This document shows, in pieces, positions 1 to 9,529 of a stretch of 22,864 nucleotides of DNA; the stretch's first letter is position 1, and every line of letters begins with the position of its first letter. This DNA is from Protostelium mycophagum (lineage: Eukaryota; Evosea; Variosea; Protosteliida; Protosteliaceae), in contig MZNV01001537.1 in the NCBI GenBank assembly GCA_002081555.1, positions 1 to 22,864 of the forward strand. Direction: 5' to 3'. The notes under the pieces are model-generated. The model searched no databases. It saw nothing but the letters and a program-made list of their open reading frames with translations, and was not told the origin of the DNA. The position numbers and the translations under genes were made by a program.

Positions 1-26
1 GAACCCACTCTTACGCCCATAATTTG

Positions 27-41
27 TAAACCCTAAACCCC
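27..41. other. telomere-like / telo-box motif
   Basis: The motif TAAACCCTAAACCCC is two units of CCCTAAA, the plant-type telomere repeat and also the telo-box promoter element of plant genes. It lies about 85 bp before the first start codon. A near copy lies at 2724-2737. Whether it is a promoter element or a scar of telomeric DNA cannot be told from here. Confidence 0.5.
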
Positions 42-124
42 AAGAAAAAATATTTCAAAGATGTTGACAGGCGGTTTCAGGTGTCAAATTCGAGTTGGTT
101 CGCGATGACAACAAGAACAGCAAG

Positions 125-1867
125 ATGAGAGACAAGCGTTTCCTCATCTCTCTTGCGCTCCTCGTTGGATGCTTCTCGCTAGAGAGCAATTTCTCCTATG
201 ATGTAGTCATTTATGGAAGCACACCTGCTGCAATCACCGCAGCCATACAGATAAAGACCATGAACAAGACTGTTGCTATTGTGAGCCCAGAGAAACACAT
301 AGGAGGTCTAACGACAAGCGGTTTGGGTTGGACAGATTGCAAACATTCCAATGCACTTGGAGGTCTGACTCGCCAGTTCTATCAGTTAATCTTTCAATAC
401 TATCTTAATAACGATACGTGGACACGTGAAACAAGAGAGGATTACATAAACAAGAAGATTGGAGCGCAACCAGGTCCTGCCATTCAAGGATCAGCCAAGG
501 TACGTCCAATCTATCGGTTTTAATTAATGATTCTCAGGTACAGTGGACTTTCGAGCCTAAAGCTGCCCTCGCCGTATATGAAGCTTGGTTAGAGTCCGCA
601 GGAGTCCCCATCTTCCGTGAAGAGTTCCTCAATCGTACCAAAGGTGCCGTTGTCAAGGCTGGCAACGTGATCTCAAGTTTCAGCACCTTATCTGGGAAGA
701 CTTTTCATGGCTTGCAATTTATAGACAGTGGTTACGAGGGTGATCTCATGGCGGCAGCGGGGATATCCTACCGTTTTGGAAGGGAGAGCGTCGCAGACTA
801 CAACGAGACTATGGCAGGAAAACGTGTCGCCGATAAAAGTGGGTACTCTGGAGTCGATCCATACGTGGAGAAGAGAAACCCATCCTCGGGTCTTCTCTTT
901 GGCATAGAGACCACTGTAGAATCCCTTCAAGATTTTACTGGGTCAGCTGATCCTCTTCGCATTCAATCCTTCAATTTCAGGCTTCCCCTCACGCAAGATG
1001 TAATCAACTACTCTTCACATTATATCTCTTGACGCATTGTAGAAGGGAAATCGTGTTCCATTTACGCCCCCAAAGAATTATAATGTTAGCAATTACGAGC
1101 TCCTCTTCCGCTTATTTGAAGCCAATCACACGACAAGTTACACCACACAACTGATGCCCAATCGCAAAACAGACTCCAACAGCAATGGAATGATCAGCTT
1201 CGACCTTCTAGGTGCTCAATACAATTGGCACCAAGGGTTATCCTACTCGGAGATGTCATACGAACAGCGTCGACAAGTATACGAAAAGCATAGAGATTGG
1301 CAGAAGGGATATCTGTACACTCTTGCCACACACCCCCGAGTCCCCGCTTCCCGAAGGAACTGGGTGTCCTCCTTCGGTTACGCTAAGGATGAATTCGTCG
1401 AAAATGGATACTGGCCTTACCAACTCTACGTCAGAGAAGCCCGTCGCATGCAGGGAATCTACACGTACACCCAACAAGATGTACAGAAAACCACCAAAGC
1501 CCCTGATGACGTCACCATCGCTATGGGTTCATACTCTCTCGACTCTCACGTCGCACGCCGTGTTGTTATGAACGGACACATATACAACGAGGGAGGATTT
1601 TATGTCAATAACCCCCAGATCTACCCAATTCCTTATGGCACAATCGTCCCACACAAAAAACAGGCTGTTAACTTTTTGAACCCCGTCACGGTGAGTGCAA
1701 CACACGTGGCTCTCGGTAGTATCCGCATGGAACCTACTTACATGATCCTCGGCCAGTCCGCGGGTACTGCAGCTGTCATGGCTATTGAACAGCAGGTGCC
1801 AGTGCAAGATATAGACAAGAAGATACTGCTCGACAGATTAGTGAGAGACGGACAGAGGCTGAAGTGA
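125..1867 (+). CDS. FAD-dependent oxidoreductase, secretory (FAD_oxidored-like)
   Basis: Three exons (125-499, 538-999, 1043-1867) give 553 aa with consistent phases. The protein opens with a signal peptide (MRDKRFLISLALLVGCFS), so it probably acts in the secretory pathway or outside the cell. A dinucleotide-binding Rossmann motif follows (YDVVIYGSTPAAITAAIQI), then the HIGGLTTSGLGWTD segment typical of the FAD_oxidored family, which is common in bacteria next to polysaccharide-degrading enzymes. The C-terminal part carries the family block IRMEPTYMILGQSAGTAAVM. The substrate is unknown. The start is the first ATG in frame ahead of the signal peptide. An in-frame TTG lies upstream but no ATG does. 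The stop is TGA followed by A. The family assignment is firm; the reaction is not known. Confidence 0.9.
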
Positions 1868-1982
1868 AAAAATATAAAGATATTGCTTGTGTTTCACGAA
1901 AAATTGGTGTCAAATTCAATTCCTGTTGTATTACCACAGCACTTTCGTGATAAAAAAGTGATCATCACCCGAAAGTGAAAGA

Positions 1983-2664
1983 ATGTCAAAAGAGCAACAA
2001 CAGCACGCGGTCTGTGAGAAGGCTATTAGATTCAGCGTGGGAGGTCTTTTTATCAGATTGTTGTGGTTTCTAATGCTCAAAAGATACAAAAGTTCACACC
2101 ATTTTGGATGAGATCTCACGAAGGGGCTGTTATATACCACAAGACTTCATTCAATGTAAACCTTGTGACACTGCATCAGGTGCCATCTTCAGCAACAAGA
2201 AGGGGGTGAGTGCTCGCGCCTGCAATGTCGTCATTTTGAATCTAATCCAAGCAGATTACAGTCTGTGAGAATAAATTACCTATGATACAACCGGTCGTCA
2301 ACCAAACAGTCGCCCATGAGCTCATACACGCCTTCGATTATTGTAGAGTCAAAATGGAGTGGGATAATTGTCTTCACATTGCTTGCAGTGAGGTCGTACA
2401 TCTATTCTGCCATTTTCAATCATTTTTGACATGAATTGTTAGATCCGTGCAGCAAACTTAAGTGGTGATTGTGATTATCTTACCGAGTTTGCACGTGGTT
2501 CTAATCGCTGGAATATTAAGAATGGACATCAGAATTGTGTCAGGAGGAGGGCGATAGTATCATTACAAGGGAATCCAAACTGTAGAGAAAATGCGGAGGA
2601 GACAGTGAAGAAGGCTTGGAATGCTTGCATACATGATTACGAGCCTTTCAGATACATTCCATAA
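1983..2664 (+). CDS. ATP23: mitochondrial inner membrane protease ATP23
   Basis: Four short exons (1983-2043, 2084-2205, 2270-2392, 2443-2664) encode about 175 aa. No single exon is long, so the gene is easy to miss. ATP23 is a zinc metallopeptidase of the intermembrane space. It matures Atp6 and chaperones ATP synthase assembly in yeast. Visible here are the HELIHAFDYCR active site (HExxH), the ACSEIRAANLSGDC block and the HQNCVRRRA block, which are family hallmarks. An upstream CKPC pair is also present. It is shorter than the human (about 246 aa) and yeast proteins, mainly at the N-terminus. The junction at 2206-2269 is the least certain: the homologous region suggests a residue run VCEN that the best phase-consistent splice omits. 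It starts 115 bp after the oxidoreductase on the same strand. Confidence 0.88.
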
Positions 2665-2723
2665 ACACTTAATCTTCTATATATTCTGATATTTTGTTAT
2701 TATCTCTGAAAAAATACGATGAA

Positions 2724-2737
2724 TAACCCTAAACCCA
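2724..2737. other. second telomere-like motif
   Basis: TAACCCTAAACCCA sits 60 bp after the ATP23 stop. With the copy at 27-41 it brackets the oxidoreductase/ATP23 pair. It is too short to call an interstitial telomere with confidence. Confidence 0.45.
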
Positions 2738-3890
2738 AATCCTATAATGATTATGATATATATATTATTTCAAACATATTATCAATACAATTCCATTCCA
2801 ACATAAATACAATCAGTTAAAGGAAGAATTAAGAACACAATATTATTCAATATACAGATCTATCTATTGGACACAATTTGTACACATCACTAATTGCTGT
2901 ACAATGCACGCTGTAATAAAGCTGAAAAACTGTCTCAGAACAGACCCCTATTCTGCAGACTATGTTCTTCAGCAGTATTTAGAATTTATTTCTGATAGTA
3001 ATATAAATTAACACATTATTGCAATTATAACCTATATGTTGTTTTTAAAATGCTATCTTTTTGAGCTAGTTTATACTATTGTGTGACACTTTATAACAAA
3101 GATAAGTCAATGTTCTGAAAATGATCTAAAATGTGTTTCTCTAATCCTCATAGTAACAGATTGATAATTACTGTGGTGAGGTGTTAATAATATTATCATA
3201 CCTACTTGATCTTCACAATAAATATCTTGTTTCCATATTTTCTTGTCTTTTAAACAGTATTATCTATCCTCTTGTTTGCACACACCACAAGCATACTGAA
3301 ATTATCTCTGGTATGTTGATTTCTTTTGTCTTTCCTTCAGTTACTAGACTATACTTTTAATTTCAATATTAGCAGTGTAATATCAATATGTAATCATCTA
3401 GGGGAACTAACAATTTTCACCATCTCTTTCAACCTCTCTTGCAACATTACACAAGAATTTCTTTCTTTTTATCTTTTTATCTACTTTCTTCTGCACACTT
3501 TAGCTTCTCTCTTTCCTTTTTGATAGATTATATATATAAGCTTGGTTTTGTCCTTCTTGCTCAAACAGTCCGTAAACACCCTGCATCTCATTCCTCTGAC
3601 CTCCTCTAATGCAAATTCTAACTCCATAACTTGTCTCAAGTTTAGATTCTTTTGGCTTGGCACATCTCCTATTCTCTTTCTACTCACAATCTTTGTCATT
3701 CTATTCTTGTTGTTCTTCTAACTCTTTCTCAGATTATGTCTTCTTATATGTCAATTTTTCTCTTGACATTTGTTTTTAAAAAAAATCAATTTTTTTAAAC
3801 TATTTTCATTCTTTTTTTTATCATCATTTTTATTATTCATATCAAATTCTTTTCATCTCTTTTTTCAATCCATATTTCATATATTTTCTC

Positions 3891-3912
3891 TCTGTTTTTT
3901 ATAAAAAACAGA
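3891..3912. repeat. 22-bp perfect palindrome
   Basis: The half-site TCTGTTTTTTA is followed directly by its reverse complement TAAAAAACAGA, with no spacer. It could form a cruciform or be a symmetric protein-binding site. In such AT-rich DNA a chance origin is possible, but the six-base runs flanked by CTG/CAG are exactly matched. Confidence 0.6.
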
Positions 3913-4916
3913 AATAATCTTTTTTTATTCTTATATAAATTTTTCTTAACTCTTCATCTCACATAAACTTCTCTATAATCTTTAATCCTTTATAAAATAT
4001 ACTCTAAATCACACTCATTCATCAGATATAATTCAATTATTTAAACATCCTTTAATCATTTAAATATTCTTTATTTCTTTTTTATTGTCATCAAATGCTT
4101 GTTAAATGCAATTAATGGCTTATTGTGTTCTACTCTCAGAACTTGAATCCTAGATGGTTCTTCTTTTATTTCAACTATTCTCTTCTTTAGCCTTTGTATT
4201 TCTACATCTTGTTCTCTGTTGTCATTGTATTAGACAATATGGGAGAAGATGTTAGACTAGACTAAATAAGACCAATTGTAGTTTCCTTCCTAAATTTGGT
4301 CATGGTGATAGAGTGAACAACATCAACATCAAGGAAGAGAAGGATAAACTGCACATTCATGCACATGTTGGATAATATAGAGACACACAGAACACGGGCA
4401 TAAAACATCTCACAAAGAATCAAATTTTCAATGTAAAGGAGAGTGATCATTTCTGATGTTGTCCTTGTAATGATTCATGAATCATCAAAATATATTTAAA
4501 CTATATATAAAAATCTCAAGAAGAAATATACCAATCTTGATTCAGAACAATCAAATCATTATTAAATATAAGAGTTTTTGAAGAATAGATAAAAATAAGA
4601 AGAATACTTCCAATTTATCGAAATAACACAATTATTTGAAATTATGCATTTAATGGCAAGATTAATTATGTATTATAATCAGGATAATTTAAACAAATAT
4701 CATAATATATTTATTACATTAATGTTTATTTAAAACGTTGAGTTTTGACTTGTATTGTGTGGGTGTATCTTCTAAGCATTCCATTTTGCCAATAATTTAT
4801 TTTGTCGCAATGGATGTCCAAACTGGTTCAAGTATTTCAACTTTTTTAATGAAACCAGTTTCCATAATCATCTTCATGTGCACGATAATAAAGAACTCAC
4901 TTTCTACTAACGATAT

Positions 4917-5727
4917 CTATTTCAAGTATTTCTCAAGCTGTTTTTCCAGCTCCTCCTGAGTGTAATACTGTTTCTCTGACTCTTGGTACCTGTTGTATGT
5001 TCCATATTCATATTTAATGGTGACGCAGCAGTCTTCAGTCTCATTCCAGAAATAAAATTCAACCCTCTCTTCAGACATCTTGTAAGAGCATGTACGGCGG
5101 AACTTCCCAAAGGGAATGATCTTGGTAAGTTTGTTGAGAGAAGAGTCCTTATCCACTACTTCCTCTCTTCTTCCACAATAAACTTTTGGAAGAGGTAGGA
5201 GTCGTTCGGAAGCTCGATGTTGATGAACTTGACATTCTGTGAACATGTTCAGTTTTTGTCAAGAAGAATCAATATAGATCAAAGAGGCCCACCCTTCCTC
5301 CATAGAGACTCTCTTGTCTAGCGACCGAGCCGTTCCAATATCTTCCCTCAAAGAGAAAAATGACGTCCTTGAACTCGTAGGAAGTCCAATCAAAAGAGGG
5401 GACAGGGCATATCTTCCTATATCCTCCCAGAAAGCCGTAAAGACCTCTGTGAGAGTGGTGATATTACACTTCTCGAGATATTGTGAACGTATGATGTTTT
5501 CAAACTGATCAAAATTGTCTAATCTTCTCTGCATGCGTTGGTGGCCGGATCCTGTGAAAATTGCTTGCGGCATTACATTAGAAGAGACGGCCGTGTGAAG
5601 ATCGAAGGGTCTTGCGACTTGTGCGAAGAGGTTCTCTGTTTCTTGGTTCTGAGGGTTGACGAGTTGTGTTTGTGTGTAGCTGAAGTAGATCAAATAAAAT
5701 ACGGCGATTGTGACGAATATGTTTCAT
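4917..5727 (-). CDS. uncharacterised protein, five exons
   Basis: I do not recognise this family. The best model has exons 5727-5703, 5635-5506, 5446-5293, 5236-5177 and 5120-4917, giving 190 aa. The well-supported part is the middle: YGFLGGYRKICPVPSFDW, then FKDVIFLFEGRYWNGSVARQ, then NVKFINIELPNDSYLFQKF. It ends with a charged tail (QEELEKQLEKYLK). The longest open frame on this strand (5259-5693) is misleading, because past 5446 the real frame changes at a splice. The first exon is uncertain. A hydrophobic stretch (VTIAVFYLIYF) is open just upstream in the exon-2 frame but has no ATG, so a signal anchor encoded by an unseen exon remains possible. The last intron uses an atypical GTGGAA donor. 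The gene is head to head with DRG1, 72 bp apart. Confidence 0.65.
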
Positions 5728-5799
5728 GCGTAAGTTGATTGTGTAAACACGTCTGGTGAAAAACAACAGCGAAAGAGATCACATCCAAGACGAATCACC
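5728..5799. promoter_or_regulatory. divergent promoter of the 5.3-kb gene and DRG1
   Basis: Only 72 bp separate the two start codons, so both promoters must lie here or overlap the coding exons. No TATA box or other recognised element is seen. Inferred from gene layout only. Confidence 0.5.
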
Positions 5800-7328
5800 A
5801 TGTCGATTCTTCAGAAGATCAAGGACATCGAAGATGAGGTGTGATAATAATAAATATATGAAGATAATTGATTGGGGGTGTTAGATGGCCAGAACCCAAA
5901 GAAATAAGGCCACGGCTCACCATCTTGGTCTTTTGAAAGCCAAGCTCGCCAAATATCGTCGAGAGCTGATTACACCCTCTAAAGGAGCTGGTGGAGGTCC
6001 AGGAGAGGGTTTTGATGTGACCAAATCAGGAGATGCCCGTGTGGGTCTCATAGGTGACTGACCTCAATTCCTTCTTCTTGCTGATCGAAGCAGGATTTCC
6101 TTCAGTCGGAAAATCCACATTATTAACCAAGTTGACTGGGACGTTCTCTGAGGTCGCAGCTTACGAGTTCACTACCCTCACTTGTGTTCCTGGTGTCATC
6201 ATTTACAAGGGGGCTCGTGTTCAGGTTTGTTTTTAAATTCGGATTACATTTCCTTTCATGGAGCTTGTGTTCAATCCTGATGAGAGCAGTTGCTCGATCT
6301 TCCAGGTATTATAGAAGGAGCTAAGGACGGAAAAGGAAGAGGAAGACAAGTCATTGCTGTTGGAAGGACTTGCAATCTCATCCTTATTGTTCTCGACGCT
6401 TTAAAGCCTCTGCATCACAAGAGAATCATTGAGGTGAGGTGTAGAATCGACTTTTAGTACTCATTAGTGCAGAGAGAAGTAGAAGGTTTTGGTATCAGAT
6501 TGAACAAGAAGCCACCAAACATGTCTTTTAAGAGAAAGGAGAGAGGAGGTATCGCTCTGACTCACACTGGTGCTTTCACTCCTACCCATCTGGATTTAGA
6601 CACCGTGAAGGCGGTTCTGAGTGAATATAAGATACATAATGCAGACATCAACTTAAGAGAAGACTCTACAGTAGATGAGCTCATTGATGTGATCGAAGGA
6701 AACAGGTACATAAATAATATCATGTTGATCAGGCATTAATCACAACAGAGTCTACATTCCCGCCCTTTATGTTCTGAATAAGATCGATCAGCTCACGCTT
6801 GAAGAATTAGAGCTCCTGGATAGAATACCACACTATGTCCCTATCTCTGGTATAACCATCATCTCATATCATATCTCCCTCTTCTGCAATAAACATTACA
6901 TAAAAGATCAAAGATATTCAATCTCTCCCACCTCTAATTCTTCAACAGCCGGTTTGGAATGGAACTTGGATGATCTTCTGGATAAGATGTGGGAATACTT
7001 GGACCTACAGAGAATGTGTGTATATCTACAATCAGCGTCCTGATGAAACCGACTTTTTATAGATACACGAAGCCTAAGGGACAGATACCGGATTATGAGG
7101 CACCAGTTGTGATGAGACAGGGTGCTTCAATTGAAGATTTCTGCAACAAGTTACACAGGTCCATCATGAGACAATTCAAATAGTGCGTATCACTACACAT
7201 CCCACGAATAAGAACTGATAAGATATAGTGCATCTGTCTGGGGTGCCTCTGTGAAACACAACCCACAAAAGTGTGGTGCTTCTCATATTCTGCAAGACGA
7301 AGACGTTGTTCAAATTGTCAAAAAATAA
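5800..7328 (+). CDS. DRG1: developmentally regulated GTP-binding protein 1
   Basis: Nine exons (5800-5838, 5885-6053, 6094-6224, 6290-6433, 6473-6705, 6749-6849, 6949-7015, 7063-7182, 7229-7328) give 367 aa, the same length as human DRG1. DRG1 is an Obg-type GTPase (yeast Rbg1) that works with DFRP1/Tma46 on translating ribosomes. Domains in order: N-terminal helical segment with [21 protein letters not shown] domain with P-loop GFPSVGKST, switch region [15 protein letters not shown], and NKID; the inserted S5D2L-like part; and a C-terminal TGS domain ending [10 protein letters not shown]...QIVKK. DRG1-specific blocks ([18 protein letters not shown]) rule out DRG2. Several splices fall inside codons, such as IYTKPKG split at 7015/7063. 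The TAA stop lies in AATAAA. Confidence 0.98.
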
Positions 7329-7582
7329 AGAGGTTTACAATGCTGTAGGCGCGTACGGGGCGTACTCCACCATGATTTTTCAAACGGTCAAAGGAGTGAC
7401 ACTTTCTTCAGCGTGAAATAACAATCTGCCGACGGTAGTAACCGTGCTGGCATCGTTTACGAAAGGTGAAGATCCTTCGGAAGATTTGTGGTTCAAAGAA
7501 TAGGATAATTTGACAGAGGGAACAAAAAAAAGATTTATGCGCTTTGGCTGGTTTTGGCCAGACTTTTATCAACAACATCAAC
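7329..7582. other. intergenic region upstream of the CG-1 gene
   Basis: About 250 bp with no gene I can support. It contains a GC-richer patch near 7348-7370 with an imperfect inverted repeat around GTACGGGGCGTAC, and presumably the DRG1 3' end and the promoter of the CG-1 factor. An in-frame open stretch runs back to 7544 without an ATG. Confidence 0.45.
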
Positions 7583-9315
7583 ATGCATGCACCAGTTCCC
7601 CTTTCAGTCGAGGGTGTGGAGAGCATCATACACAACAATCAAGAACTACGCACAGATTCTGAGGATTTATCGGCAGCCGATTTCATGTCAGACCAATCAA
7701 AAGAGTTCAGATTCAGACACTATCCTCTTATCTTATTGATTTTAAACAACCCGCCTCTTAATCTTGTCAGTGTGGAACCACCCATGCCCGAGAAGGGTGA
7801 GTAATCTCGTAGCGGTCGGAATAATTGCTGATGGGAACAGTCTGGGACGATCGCAAACAGGGAGGACTTCTTTATTTATACGACCAGAGATGCCCGGACT
7901 ACTTGAACGATGGAATAGAATGGAAGAAGACGCGAATGAGTGTTAAGCTCATCATCCATAATCCAGAGAAGGGCATATTTAAACTCAAAAATCATAAAGC
8001 GGACGACGGAGTTGCGGTCATGCGGCGGCAGACTTGGCAAGCGAACGGTTGGAGGAAGAATGAGTACAAGCTCATCAACAGAGAGAATTACTTCAAGATG
8101 GGACCACAAGGCAACATAACCATGAATCAGTGCCAATCTCTACAAGACTTCCCAGTTCTGGTTCATTATTTCAAAAAGGAAGGAGATGGCGAACCGACAA
8201 AAAAGAACATCTCTCTTGCAGATCAAAAACCTATTACACTCCCAAAGCCTCCTGCATCATTGATGCCAAACATTGTGGTTGGAGCAATGCCTCCTCTTAA
8301 AGAGGAACTACAAACGAACGCATCACAACCACACAAGAGACGAAAATTAGAGGAAGAGACAGTCACCAGCTTACCTCCTCTGGCTCCATTACATCCACAC
8401 AATGGACCTGGCTTCTCTTTCATGGAATCTATTTATGCACAGGAGCACGATGAACGCTTCATAGACCTTCTACATCCAGATTTGGGGAGTTTATACTCTC
8501 AGCCGAGCACACTACACAATCAATCTTCTACTACTTTACCACCTTCAACTCTCCACACGCCACAGCACGCACCACTCTCTATACAGACACCCTTCCCATC
8601 TATCACCTCTATTGCCCCAGATCATGCACCAGCCGATGACCCAACCAAGATCTTGGTCGTCTTAACCAACTGTGAACCTTCTGGTCACATCTTCGCACAG
8701 ATCAACGGCAAAGAGATCACCTGTAACCTCGTCTCACCACGTGTGCTCGAGTTTAAGACGATACCCTCTACACCAGGATTCCAATACATCACCTTCCATT
8801 GGAGGGACGAACAAGGACATGAAGTGCACACACAACCCATGCCCTTCTTATTCACCCCATCCAACGACACAGGAGCGCTATCTTTACTCCACGGTGGTCT
8901 ATCTACCAACCATTACCTCTTGGAGGTCCTTTCCCGCGCGAGACACTCAGTAAAGCAATTAGAGTTGAGCCATAACGGATTAGACAATGTGGACTTCCTC
9001 TCTGGATTCTATCACCTCCACTCTCTCTGTGTTGACAATAACCGTATCTCCTGCAACTACAAGTTTCCACACATGCCATCCCTCCTCTCACTCTCTATCA
9101 ACTGCAACCTCCTCGTCAATCTCGATCGGTTTATAGACAATATTCGAGACAGTTTCCCCAATTTGAGAAGCTTGAGTCTACTGGGGAACGAGGCTTGTGG
9201 TGCTTTCTCCGGCCCTCCATATTACTACAACTATAGAATGTCCGTGCTCAGTAAGCTCAAGAAGCTCGGGGAACTCGATTCCGTCTCGGCCACCACATAC
9301 GTACATGTGTCATAA
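7583..9315 (+). CDS. CG-1 / TIG / leucine-rich-repeat protein (CAMTA-like)
   Basis: Two exons (7583-7796, 7841-9315) give 562 aa. Residues about 45-185 match the CG-1 DNA-binding domain of calmodulin-binding transcription activators (CAMTA): the ILNNPP...VEPPMPEK entry, GGLLYLYDQR, DGIEWKKTR, and the closing FPVLVHYFK. A basic HKRRK near residue 236 could be a nuclear signal. After a Pro/Ser/Thr-rich linker, residues about 338-410 look like a TIG/IPT domain (NCEPSGHIFAQINGKEITC), the usual second CAMTA domain. Canonical CAMTAs then carry ankyrin and IQ repeats. Here residues about 430-546 instead form leucine-rich repeats (VKQLELSHNGLDNVDFL, LHSLCVDNNRIS, LRSLSLLGNEAC). No IQ motif is seen. 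With one intron it is far less interrupted than its neighbours. CG-1 is well supported; TIG and LRR rest on pattern. Confidence 0.82.
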
Positions 9316-9346
9316 ATGTATTATATTTCAAACCTTCTTCTTTTCG

Positions 9347-9526
9347 ATGTCTCTGCTGGCCTTTTCAGACAACAGAAGATGTTGTCGGAATAATTTCAGA
9401 AATTGGAAGGTCCGAAGAAAAGTGCCGAAGTTTCCTGTTTTCTTCACAGATCAGATCAGCTCACACCCTCATTTTGTCAAGGGAAACCTCAGCCCTGCAC
9501 ATCAATTCTTTCATAGATTGAAATAA
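9347..9526 (+). CDS. small basic ORF or uORF
   Basis: A single-exon 59-codon ORF starts 31 bp after the CG-1 stop and ends 4 bp before the WDR75 start codon. The product is basic (MSLLAFSDNRRCCRNNF..., NWKVRRKVPKFPVFFTDQ...) and matches no family I know. Its TAA lies in AAATAAAGAA, the same context as the stops of DRG1 and WDR75, which favours a real gene end. The tight spacing to WDR75 instead suggests an upstream ORF in the WDR75 leader. It could also be chance. Confidence 0.35.
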   Translation: MSLLAFSDNRRCCRNNFRNWKVRRKVPKFPVFFTDQISSHPHFVKGNLSPAHQFFHRLK

Positions 9527-9529
9527 AGA

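Larger units (their letters stand above)
2665..4916. other. AT-rich gene-poor region with minus-strand coding traces
   Basis: About 2.25 kb without a recognisable gene. The plus strand is T-rich from about 3300 to 4100. Two weak open stretches lie on the minus strand. At 3481-3699 a 72-codon ORF reads sensibly (for example RQVMELEFALEEVRGMRCRV). Around 4080-4235 about 52 codons contain a helical, charged run (IQRLKKRIVEIKEEPSRIQV). They are separated by A-rich sequence, and no start, splice chain or family could be established. They could be exons of a fast-evolving gene or remains of a mobile element. The 5' part (2665-3300) shows nothing beyond AT-rich sequence. Confidence 0.5.

Noticed and set aside
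3326-3523. 65-codon plus-strand ORF rich in Phe and Leu
   Set aside because: It is simply the translation of T-rich DNA and has no start context or homology.
5259-5693. 144-codon minus-strand ORF taken as one exon
   Set aside because: Its left half is a shadow. The frame reading WTSYEFKDVIFLFEGRYW is better and connects by normal splices on both sides.
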